From positions 1-64,000 of the forward strand of contig NZ_JBHUIY010000005.1 of the NCBI RefSeq assembly GCF_042683125.1: a DNA stretch of 64,000 bases, written 5' to 3'. Position 1 is the first letter of the stretch. The number at the start of each line of letters is the position of its first letter. The translations under genes were made by a program, and so were the position numbers. This stretch comes from Phaeospirillum tilakii (GTDB taxonomy: Bacteria; Pseudomonadota; Alphaproteobacteria; Rhodospirillales; Magnetospirillaceae). Below are positions 57,580 to 64,000 of the stretch, in pieces. The notes under the pieces are model-generated. The model had not been told where the DNA came from. It did no database searches and saw nothing but the letters and a program-made list of their open reading frames with translations.

Positions 57580-57595
57580 AGCAAACCTCGTGCCA
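57580..57595 (-). promoter_or_regulatory. sigma54 (-24/-12) promoter of rsr and the Y-like RNAs
   Basis: On the minus strand TGGCACG-AGGT-TTGCT matches the sigma54 consensus TGGCACG-N4-TTGC(A/T) at every position. The predicted start is about 12 bases downstream, giving an rsr leader of about 80 bases. It should be fired by RtcR, encoded 140 bases away in the opposite direction. Confidence 0.9.
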
Positions 57596-57704
57596 GCTGC
57601 CGCCGAGGCGAGGCCGATGCCGGCCTTACATCTGATACAAAACAACTATTTTTGACACCGCCGGGGAACGGAGCCGAACCGTCCGAGCCAGGCTCTTATC
57701 GTAA

Positions 57705-57717
57705 AAGATAATATCTT
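57705..57717. promoter_or_regulatory. Candidate RtcR enhancer/autoregulatory dyad
   Basis: AAGATA-A-TATCTT is a perfect dyad in an AT-rich patch 17 bases before the rtcR ATG and about 110 bases upstream of the rsr -24 element. CTTATC copies flank it on both sides (57694-57699 and 57715-57720). The distance suits an enhancer-binding activator acting by DNA looping. Confidence 0.5.
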
Positions 57718-57734
57718 ATCCTATCATCTCGAGC

Positions 57735-59333
57735 ATGAAGCCAATCGTTGTCATCGGCCTGCTCGGCACGACCCTGGATTCCAGCAAGTTCGGACCTTCG
57801 CGCTGGCGCAAATGGCGCCCGACGGTCGGCCTGTGCCAGCACGAGGATTTGCCGATCGACCGCTTCGTCCTGCTGCATGGAGGCCAGCACGACCGCCTCG
57901 CCGATTACGTGGCGCGGGACATCGTCGCGGTCTCGCCCGCGACCAAAGTGGAGCAGTGCCGGCTCGATTTCACCGATCCCTGGGAGTTCGAGGAGGTCTA
58001 CGGCAAGCTGCTCGATTTCGCGCGCGGCTACCCGTTCGATCCGGAGGCGGAGGATTATCTGATCCACATCACCACCGGCACCCATGTGGCCCAGATCTGC
58101 CTGTTTCTGCTGACCGAGGCCCGCTTCCTGCCCGGGCGGCTGCTGCAAACCTCGCCCAGCCACGACGGGAAGGCGAACCCCAAGGGTCAGTGGACCGCGA
58201 TCGATCTCGACCTGTCGCGCTATGACGGCATCGCCACCCGCTTCGCCGCCGAGGCGAGCGAAAGCACCTCGTTCCTCAAATCCGGCATCGAGACCCGCGC
58301 CCCCGTCTTCAACCGCCTGATCGACGAAATCGAGCAGGTGGCGATCCGCTCCCGCGCCCCGCTGCTGCTGATGGGCCCGACCGGCGCCGGCAAAAGCCGG
58401 CTGGCCCGGCTTATCTACCAGCTGAAACGGCACAAGCATCAGGTGTCGGGGCCGTTCGTCGAGGTCAATTGCGCGACCTTGCGCGGCGACGGCGCGATGT
58501 CGGCCCTGTTCGGGCACCGCAAGGGCGCCTTCACCGGCGCGGCGGCCGACCGCCCCGGCCTGCTGCGCAGCGCCGACGGCGGCATGCTGTTCCTCGACGA
58601 GATCGGCGAACTGGGCCTCGACGAACAGGCGATGATCCTGCGGGCGATCGAAGACAAGCGCTTCCTGCCGGTCGGGGCCGACCGCGAGGTGGAATCGGCG
58701 TTCCAGTTGATCGCCGGCACCAACCGCGACCTGATGACGGCGGTCGCCGCCGGCCGGTTCCGCGAGGATCTGTTCGCCCGGCTCAATCTGTGGACCTTCG
58801 CGCTGCCGGGGCTGGCCGAGCGGCGCGAGGACATCGAGCCGAACATCGCCTACGAACTGGACGCCTTCGCCCGGGGCGAGGGCAGCCGCGTCACCTTCAA
58901 TCAGGAGGCCCGGCAGGCCTATCTGGCCTTCGCCCTGTCGCCCCGGGCGCCCTGGCCGGGCAATTTCCGCGACCTCGGCGCTTCGCTCACCCGGATGGCG
59001 ACGCTGGCCCCACGCGGACGGATCGACCTCGCCTGCGTCGAACGGGAAATCGCCCGGCTGAAGCATCTGTGGCGCGGCGCGGCGCCGGCACCGGCCAGCG
59101 ACGGGCTCGACCGCCTGCTCGCCCCCGCCGCCCTGGCCGAAATCGACCCCTTCGACCGCATCCAGCTCGCCGAGGTAGTGCGGGTGTGCCACGACAGCCA
59201 CTCGCTGTCCGAGGCCGGCCGCCGCCTGTTCGCCGTTTCGCTGGCCCGCCGCACCTCCGGCAACGACGCCGACCGGCTGCGCAAATATCTGGCGCGGTTC
59301 GGCCTCGACTGGCGCACCGTGTCGGCGCGCTGA
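57735..59333 (+). CDS. rtcR: Sigma54-dependent transcriptional activator RtcR
   Basis: RtcR activates RNA-repair operons after RNA damage. The 532-residue product has an N-terminal CARF-type regulatory domain (about 1-180: PIVVIGLLGTTLDSS, LIHITTGTHVAQICLFLLTEARFLPGRLLQ). A sigma54-activating AAA+ domain follows, with Walker A GPTGAGKS at 214-221, GAFTGA at 264-269 and Walker B GGMLFLDEIGELGLDEQ. It ends in a C-terminal DNA-binding region (VCHDSHSLSEAGRRLFAVSLARRT). In other bacteria the CARF domain senses RNA ends or damage products such as 2',3'-cyclic phosphate RNA. It faces away from rsr. rtcB and rtcA are not adjacent. Confidence 0.95.
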   Translation: MKPIVVIGLLGTTLDSSKFGPSRWRKWRPTVGLCQHEDLPIDRFVLLHGGQHDRLADYVARDIVAVSPATKVEQCRLDFTDPWEFEEVYGKLLDFARGYPFDPEAEDYLIHITTGTHVAQICLFLLTEARFLPGRLLQTSPSHDGKANPKGQWTAIDLDLSRYDGIATRFAAEASESTSFLKSGIETRAPVFNRLIDEIEQVAIRSRAPLLLMGPTGAGKSRLARLIYQLKRHKHQVSGPFVEVNCATLRGDGAMSALFGHRKGAFTGAAADRPGLLRSADGGMLFLDEIGELGLDEQAMILRAIEDKRFLPVGADREVESAFQLIAGTNRDLMTAVAAGRFREDLFARLNLWTFALPGLAERREDIEPNIAYELDAFARGEGSRVTFNQEARQAYLAFALSPRAPWPGNFRDLGASLTRMATLAPRGRIDLACVEREIARLKHLWRGAAPAPASDGLDRLLAPAALAEIDPFDRIQLAEVVRVCHDSHSLSEAGRRLFAVSLARRTSGNDADRLRKYLARFGLDWRTVSAR

Positions 59334-59412
59334 GCGGGACACGGCCCCCCCGGAAAAAAAGGGGGGGCGCATGCCCGACCAGGGGGCCTTCCCCCCCCAA
59401 TCCGTGCTGAAC

Positions 59413-59449
59413 AAAAAAAACCGGCTGGAAGAACCTGTCTTCCAGCCGG
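59413..59449 (-). terminator. Rho-independent terminator of the porin gene
   Basis: CCGGCTGGAAGA and TCTTCCAGCCGG are perfect 12-bp arms around a five-base loop (59421-59449). On the minus strand the stem is followed by TTTTTTTTGTTC. It lies about 55 bases after the porin stop. Confidence 0.93.
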
Positions 59450-59503
59450 AATGATCGGGGGGTATCCCGGCGGCGGCCGAAGCCGCCGCATGGTGTCAAA
59501 GAC

Positions 59504-61075
59504 TTAGAACTTGACCACCAGCGAGGTCTCGCCGAGCCACCACAGCTCGTCCTTCGCGCCGAGGCCGGCGTTCTGGGTCTTCAGGTAATCGCGATAGCCA
59601 CGGCCCGATTCCGCCACGGCGGCGGCAGCGGACAGCGACACGTTGTCGGTGATCGCCCATTCGGCGACCAGATCGAGTTCCCGAGCCAGGGAGTCCGAAG
59701 TCACCAGGGTCGAACCGGTGCTGTACTGGCTCTTCTCGTCGTAATTGTAGATGTAGGCCAACGCCGACAACTTCAGGTCATCGCGCGGATTGACCGAGAA
59801 GTTCAGCATGTGCACGTTGACGTTGCTGTTGGAGATGATGTAGTTGCCGACGATCTCGCCCATGAACCAGGTGCCGTAGCCACGGGTGACCGCGTTGTAG
59901 AAGAACGGATCGTAGGCGGTCTTGGTCTGGTTGTTCGGATCGGCGTCACCGCTGAAATGCGCGTAGCGATAGGACAGCTTCGGAGTCCAGGCCACGTTCG
60001 ACAGCTGGTAGCCCGGCTCGATGTACCAGGCATTGGCGTCGACCTTCTTGCCGGCGCTGTCGTTGGATTCGTAAACGACGTTGCCGTACAGCGAGAAGTC
60101 CGGCACCGCCGAGAGGAAGTTGCCGCCCAGATGCGCCGAGATGACGTTCATGCCATCGCGGTTGGAGGTGATGGTGTTGGTGACGGTGTAGGCGTTGCCG
60201 GCCTGCCGGCCGAAGCCGCTGCCGTAGCTGAACTGACCGTCGCTCTTGGCGTTGATCACGTTGAAGTAGGTCAGGCCGACATACCACTTGCGGTCGGCAA
60301 AGGTGGTGGCGCCGTTACGCTCCGGCCCGCCCTCGACCTTGTCGGCATTCTCGAAGATCTCGAAATTGCCGCCGACCACCTGGGTCTTGGCCTGATCGAG
60401 ATTGTACATCTTGTCCTGCGAGGTGTCGTTCTGCAGGTAGAAGATGTCGGCGCGGAACGGACCCTTCGACACCTTGGCGAGGCCGGTCTGGTTGAAGGCG
60501 GTGCGGGACTGGTTCCACCAGCCGCCACGCTGGCCGCCATTGGCGACGCCGCTGCTGATCAGGAAGCCGTCGCCGACGCGGAAGCTCTGACGGCCGCCCG
60601 ACAGATCGAGGCCGTCTTCGTCGAGCAGGTCGCCGAACACCTTGCCCGACCGCCAGCCGGCATACAGGTTCTCGACGTCGAGCAGGACCGGATGGCCATA
60701 GGTGGTGGAAACAAGGCTGGCGTCGCCGTCACCGCCGGTGGCGGTCAACTGGGCGCTGACGTCGCCGTAGAAGCTGCCGAAGCTGCCGGTGTCATAGGAC
60801 GCCTTCAGTTCCGGATGCAGGAACAGCTCGCTCCAGGACGGGCGGCCGGAAATGCGATGGGTGGGCGCCCCGGGCACGCTGTAGGTGCCGGCGCCGAACT
60901 GCGCGCCCGGCGAGGTGAGCAGCGAAACGCCGCCGGTGAAGGCGCCGTCGATCTTCAGGCCGTTCGCGTCATACAGCGAAACGTCGGCCAGAGCCGGAGC
61001 GGCGCCACAGCCGAGAACGGCGGACAGGATTGCCGCTGTGACCAGGGACCGGCCGCGGACATCGTGTCGAACCAT
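59504..61075 (-). CDS. Outer-membrane porin-like beta-barrel (alginate-export-domain type)
   Basis: The 523-residue precursor has a signal peptide (SLVTAAILSAVLGCGAAPALA). The mature chain is rich in alternating hydrophobic strands, aromatic residues and Gly/Asn/Asp turns, ends in a terminal Phe (GETSLVVKF), as outer-membrane barrels do, and contains no helix of length. The start VSLYDANGLKIDGAFTGGVSLL and the middle RWSGKVFGD-like RSGKVFGDLLDEDGLDLSGGRQSFRVGDG match the alginate_exp-type porin family. Substrate unknown. Base composition is slightly less extreme than its neighbours, as often in abundant porins. It has its own terminator and a plausible promoter. Confidence 0.8.
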   Translation of the reverse strand: MVRHDVRGRSLVTAAILSAVLGCGAAPALADVSLYDANGLKIDGAFTGGVSLLTSPGAQFGAGTYSVPGAPTHRISGRPSWSELFLHPELKASYDTGSFGSFYGDVSAQLTATGGDGDASLVSTTYGHPVLLDVENLYAGWRSGKVFGDLLDEDGLDLSGGRQSFRVGDGFLISSGVANGGQRGGWWNQSRTAFNQTGLAKVSKGPFRADIFYLQNDTSQDKMYNLDQAKTQVVGGNFEIFENADKVEGGPERNGATTFADRKWYVGLTYFNVINAKSDGQFSYGSGFGRQAGNAYTVTNTITSNRDGMNVISAHLGGNFLSAVPDFSLYGNVVYESNDSAGKKVDANAWYIEPGYQLSNVAWTPKLSYRYAHFSGDADPNNQTKTAYDPFFYNAVTRGYGTWFMGEIVGNYIISNSNVNVHMLNFSVNPRDDLKLSALAYIYNYDEKSQYSTGSTLVTSDSLARELDLVAEWAITDNVSLSAAAAVAESGRGYRDYLKTQNAGLGAKDELWWLGETSLVVKF

Positions 61076-61210
61076 GAGAGATACCCCCTAACTGAAACTG
61101 TCGAACCAATCCGGCGTTCAGCAAGGCACATGCCACCCGGGCACCGCCGAACTTCCCGGACTTGTCTGGCGACGGACCGGGAGGCCCTGCCGCTTTGCTG
61201 TGCAGCCCGA

Positions 61211-61240
61211 CTCATACATGGTGGATTGTTGGGCAGGCAA
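61211..61240 (-). promoter_or_regulatory. Candidate promoter of the porin gene
   Basis: On the minus strand TTGCCT (61235-61240) and TATGAG (61211-61216) are 18 bases apart, giving a leader of about 130 bases. The leader has no other recognisable element. Confidence 0.4.
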
Positions 61241-61287
61241 TCCCGAAGTGTGACGAAACCATGGCCGCGATACAAAACGAAGCGGAC

Positions 61288-61328
61288 CGTTGCCGAAAGG
61301 CAACGCTTTCCCCCTCCGACAGGGAAAG
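61288..61328. terminator. Two consecutive hairpins beyond mltG
   Basis: CGTTGCC-GAAA-GGCAACG (61288-61305) is a GNRA-capped hairpin, and CTTTCCC-8-GGGAAAG (61306-61328) follows. On the minus strand the first is followed by GTCCGCTTCGTTTTG, so the pair may end mltG transcripts that pass element A4. Confidence 0.45.
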
Positions 61329-61364
61329 GTTCTGCGACCTTTTCCCTATAAAGGGGTGTTTCGT

Positions 61365-61460
61365 GCCGCCAAGGGCCGGGGCCCCTTGGACCCCTTGCAT
61401 CGAAGCTGGTCCAGGAGCCGCTGGCTCCTGGCGGGTGCGGGCAGCGCCCGCGCAAGCCCC
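61365..61460. repeat. Palindromic intergenic element A4
   Basis: It lies directly after the mltG stop. Hairpins are CCAAGGGCCGGGGCCCCTTGG and CCAGGAGCC-GCT-GGCTCCTGG, and the right arm is GGGCAGCGCCC. The core GCATCGAAGCTGGTCC is the reverse complement of the A1 core, so A4 is an inverted, shorter copy of A1. Confidence 0.75.
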
Positions 61461-61462
61461 GG

Positions 61463-62446
61463 TCAGCGCGCCCGGACGCGTTCGATCTGGCGCCAGCGGG
61501 CGACGTTGGCGTTGTGGTCGTCGAGGCTGCGGGCGAAGGCATGGCCGCCGCTGCCGTCGGCGACGAAATAGAGATCGTCGCCGGGCAGCGGGTGCAGCAC
61601 CGCCTCGAGCGAGGCGCGGCCGGGATTGGCGATCGGGCCGGACGGCAGACCGTCGATCTGGTAGGTGTTCCAGGGATGGGCGCGGTCGAGGTCGGCCCGG
61701 GTCAGCGGCCGGTCGAGCACGCCGAGCCGGTCCGAGGCGCCATAGATCACCGTCGGATCCGATTGCAGCCGCATCCCCCGGGCGAGGCGGTTGTAGAACA
61801 CCTGGGCGACGTGCGGCCGCTCGGCCGGCAGCGCGGTCTCGCGCTCGACGATCGAGGCCAGGATCAACGCCTCCTGCGGGCTCTTCAGCGGCACGGCGGG
61901 ATCGCGCCCGGCCCACAGCCCGTCGAGGGTGCGCTTCATCGCCTTTTCCATCCGCGCCAGAACCTCGTCGCGCGGCTCGTCGCGCAGCATGTGCCAGGTT
62001 TCCGGCATCAGCGAGCCCTCGGCCGGCTGGCGGGTGATCGGGCCGGCGAGGAAATCGGCCTCCTCGACCAGGTCCAGCACCTGCCGCACCGTCAGCCCCT
62101 CGGCCACCGTCAGCTTGTGCACCACCACCCGCCCCTCGACGATCTGGCGCAGCGCCTCCTCGGGCGAGACATGGGCGGGAAAGGCGTATTCGCCGGCGCG
62201 CAGGTTGGCCCGGCGCAGCTTGGCCCCGATCAGGAACACCAGCCGGTCGGCGATCACCCCCTGCTGTTCGAGCTGGGCGGCGATCGCCTCGCTGCCGGCC
62301 CCCTTGGGCAGGATCACCGTCACCGGGGCCGGGGCCGGGCCGGGCGAGACGAAGGCGACATGGCCGCGCCACGCCAGCCCGCCGCCGGCCACCGCCAGCA
62401 GCAGCACGAAAACCAGCAGAGAGAGCAGAATCGAACGCCGGGTCAC
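61463..62446 (-). CDS. mltG: Endolytic murein transglycosylase MltG
   Basis: MltG cleaves nascent glycan strands at the inner membrane and sets their length. The 327-residue product has a membrane anchor (ILLSLLVFVLLLAVAGGGLAW), a LysM-like subdomain (ALRQIVEGRVVVHKLTVAEGLTVRQVLDL) and the YceG catalytic domain with LILASIVERETALPAERPHVAQVFYNRLARGM. That segment contains the catalytic Glu. LQSDPTVIYG and NTYQIDGLPSGPIANPG follow. GTG at 62446 is chosen: AGGGGAAAACAAA precedes it, and it puts the anchor first. It follows fabF by 82 bases. Confidence 0.93.
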   Translation of the reverse strand: MTRRSILLSLLVFVLLLAVAGGGLAWRGHVAFVSPGPAPAPVTVILPKGAGSEAIAAQLEQQGVIADRLVFLIGAKLRRANLRAGEYAFPAHVSPEEALRQIVEGRVVVHKLTVAEGLTVRQVLDLVEEADFLAGPITRQPAEGSLMPETWHMLRDEPRDEVLARMEKAMKRTLDGLWAGRDPAVPLKSPQEALILASIVERETALPAERPHVAQVFYNRLARGMRLQSDPTVIYGASDRLGVLDRPLTRADLDRAHPWNTYQIDGLPSGPIANPGRASLEAVLHPLPGDDLYFVADGSGGHAFARSLDDHNANVARWRQIERVRAR

Positions 62447-62528
62447 TTTGTTTTCCCCTGCCGACGTGACGAAGGCTCCCGCCGGGGGCGGGAGCCTTCC
62501 ACAACACCTGTTCCGGGGCGACGCGACG

Positions 62529-63788
62529 TCAGGGCGCGGCGCGGAACACCAGCGAGGCGTTGGTGCCCCCGAACCCGAACGAGTTCGACAGCACCACCTT
62601 GACCGGCCGTTCCTTGGCGGCGAGCGGCACCAGATCGACGCCGTCACAGCCCTCGGCCGGATTGTGCAGGTTGAGGGTCGGCGGCACCACCTGATCGCGC
62701 AGCGCCAGCAGCGAGAAGATCGCCTCGGCCGCGCCGGCCGCGCCGAGCAGATGGCCGATCGCCGACTTGGTCGAGGACATGCTGAGCCGGGCGGCGTGAT
62801 CGCCGAACACCCGCTTGACCGCGCCGAGTTCGATGGTGTCGCCCATCGTCGCGGTGCCGTGGGCGTTGATGTAGTCGATCGCCTCGAGCGGCAGGCCGGT
62901 GCGCTTCAGCGCGGCCTTCATCGCCCGCACCGCGCCGTTGCCGTCCTCGGCCGGAGCGGTGATGTGATAGGCGTCGCCCGACATGCCGTAGCCGATCAGT
63001 TCGCCATAGATCTTGGCGCCGCGCTTCTTGGCGTGTTCGAGTTCCTCGAGCACGACGATGCCGGCGCCCTCGCCCATCACGAAGCCGTCGCGGTCGCGGT
63101 CCCACGGACGGGAGGCCTCGGTCGGGCGGTCGTTGTAGGAGGTGCACAGCGCCTTGGCGGCGGCGAAGCCGGCGATGCCCAGGCGGCTGACGGCGGCCTC
63201 GGCGCCGCCGGCGACCATCACGTCGGCATCGTCGAGGGCGATCAGGCGGGCGGCGTCACCGATGGCGTGGGCGCCGGTGGCGCAGGCCGTCACCACCGCG
63301 TGATTCGGACCCTTGAAGCCGTAACGGATCGAAACGTGGCCGGAGACCAGATTGATCAGGGCGGCGGGAATGAAGAAGGGGCTGATCCGGCGCGGGCCGG
63401 ACTTTTCGAGCGTCAGCGCCCCGTCGGCGATGTTGGGCAGGCCGCCGATGCCGGAGCCGATCATCACCCCGGTGCGTTCGCGGGATTCATCGTCGGGCGG
63501 AACCCAACCGGAATCCGCGACCGCCTCGGCGGTGGCGGCGAGGCCGTAGACGATGAAATCGTCCATGCGGCGGCGATCCTTGGCCGGAGCCACGGAATCG
63601 AGATCGAGTTGGCCCGGATCGGTGCCGCGCGGCACCACACCGGCAATCTGGGCAGGCAGATCGGAGACATCGAAGCTCTCGATCCGACGAATGCCGGACT
63701 GGGCGGCCAGCAGCCGCTCCCAAGTGGTCTGGACTCCGTTGCCCAGCGGAGTGGTCAGGCCGATGCCGGTGACGACGACACGTCTCAT
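62529..63788 (-). CDS. fabF: Beta-ketoacyl-ACP synthase II (FabF)
   Basis: FabF elongates acyl-ACP with malonyl-ACP. The 419-residue protein has MRRVVVTGIGLTTPLGNGV at the start, the catalytic Cys in VVTACATGAHAIG, and the two catalytic histidines in YINAHGTATMGD and SAIGHLLGAAGAAE. It ends GFGGTNASLVF. It lies 91 bases after acpP, a conserved pairing, and before mltG, the usual acpP-fabF-mltG order. Confidence 0.97.
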   Translation of the reverse strand: MRRVVVTGIGLTTPLGNGVQTTWERLLAAQSGIRRIESFDVSDLPAQIAGVVPRGTDPGQLDLDSVAPAKDRRRMDDFIVYGLAATAEAVADSGWVPPDDESRERTGVMIGSGIGGLPNIADGALTLEKSGPRRISPFFIPAALINLVSGHVSIRYGFKGPNHAVVTACATGAHAIGDAARLIALDDADVMVAGGAEAAVSRLGIAGFAAAKALCTSYNDRPTEASRPWDRDRDGFVMGEGAGIVVLEELEHAKKRGAKIYGELIGYGMSGDAYHITAPAEDGNGAVRAMKAALKRTGLPLEAIDYINAHGTATMGDTIELGAVKRVFGDHAARLSMSSTKSAIGHLLGAAGAAEAIFSLLALRDQVVPPTLNLHNPAEGCDGVDLVPLAAKERPVKVVLSNSFGFGGTNASLVFRAAP

Positions 63789-63879
63789 GAAAACCCTGGC
63801 TTTCCGAAAGTCGCGGGAAAAAGGAATACGGGGGCGCCGCCCTCCCCTCCGAGAGCGGCGGCCGGCGCCCGGCTTCCCC

Positions 63880-64000
63880 TTACGCGGACTGCTGCTTGGT
63901 GATGAAGTCGATCGCGTCCTTGACGGTCAGGATCTTCTCGGCGGCATCGTCCGGAATCTCGACCGAGAACTCTTCTTCGAACGCCATCACCAGCTCGACG
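63880..64000 (-). CDS. acpP: Acyl carrier protein, 3' part only
   Basis: The window holds the last 40 codons of an acyl carrier protein: VELVMAFEEEFSVEIPDD and the end ILTVKDAIDFITKQQSA, then stop. These match helices II-IV of AcpP. The phosphopantetheine-bearing DSL serine lies just beyond the right edge. Next to fabF it is surely the fatty-acid-synthesis ACP. Confidence 0.95.
   Translation of the reverse strand, partial: VELVMAFEEEFSVEIPDDAAEKILTVKDAIDFITKQQSA

Noticed and set aside
59345..59367. C7/G7 hairpin after rtcR, considered as a terminator
   Set aside because: The stem encloses an A-rich loop and no T-run follows on either strand, so it is not a convincing terminator.

Overview
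The window is very GC-rich chromosomal DNA from an alphaproteobacterium, probably of the Rhodospirillales; the genus cannot be settled from the sequence alone. The evidence is a MipZ-type ATPase, a pyruvate dehydrogenase E1-beta subunit carrying a lipoyl domain, the linked yebC-ruvCAB-ybgC-tolQRAB-pal-cpoB series, an alphaproteobacterial type of rRNA leader, and 6S RNA next to ygfA. There is no prophage, transposase, plasmid or CRISPR signature. Most genes are core or common accessory genes.

Layout. Positions 1-436 hold the upstream end of an rRNA operon that runs leftward out of the window: a leader with boxA and three tandem sigma70 promoters. Next come fliN and cbiD (+). A long minus-strand block follows: mrcA, cpoB, pal, tolB, tolA, tolR, tolQ, ybgC, ruvB, ruvA, ruvC, yebC (2174-13839), covering envelope constriction and integrity plus Holliday-junction processing. 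Then 6S RNA, ygfA and ymdB (+), mipZ (-), a PAS histidine kinase and a degenerate GGDEF protein (+), ftsB, and the pyruvate dehydrogenase genes pdhA-pdhB-pdhC-lpdA (+). From about 25 to 51 kb is a mixed accessory stretch: a Bax-inhibitor-1 protein, a binding-protein/histidine-kinase pair, a TPR-glycosyltransferase, a DUF4139 protein, LysR-TehA, a GH25 lysozyme, alpha-carbonic anhydrase, DedA, a higBA toxin-antitoxin pair, tRNA-Val(GAC), N-formylglutamate amidohydrolase, GNAT, MFS and ABC exporters, a receiver-pentapeptide fusion, a patatin, and ModE. Then come a SUV3-like helicase and a chemoreceptor.

The most interesting locus is 55.66-59.33 kb. rtcR (a sigma54 activator with a CARF-type sensor) is divergent from rsr, which encodes a Ro60-like TROVE/VWA protein. 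rsr has a consensus-perfect -24/-12 promoter. Just after its stop codon come two structured RNAs with the architecture of bacterial Y RNAs. The first can be folded as a circularly permuted tRNA mimic whose acceptor stem is capped and whose D loop is opened onto the Ro-binding stem. The RNA-repair genes rtcA and rtcB, normal partners of RtcR, are not adjacent. The window ends with a porin, mltG, fabF and the 3' end of acpP (all -), an end of the fatty-acid synthesis cluster.

Two families of palindromic intergenic elements (called A and B here) lie between many genes, often starting or ending within a few bases of stop codons. Family B has a CCCCC-T-rich/A-rich-GGGGG core that looks like a bidirectional terminator. 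One copy has been absorbed into the helicase C terminus.
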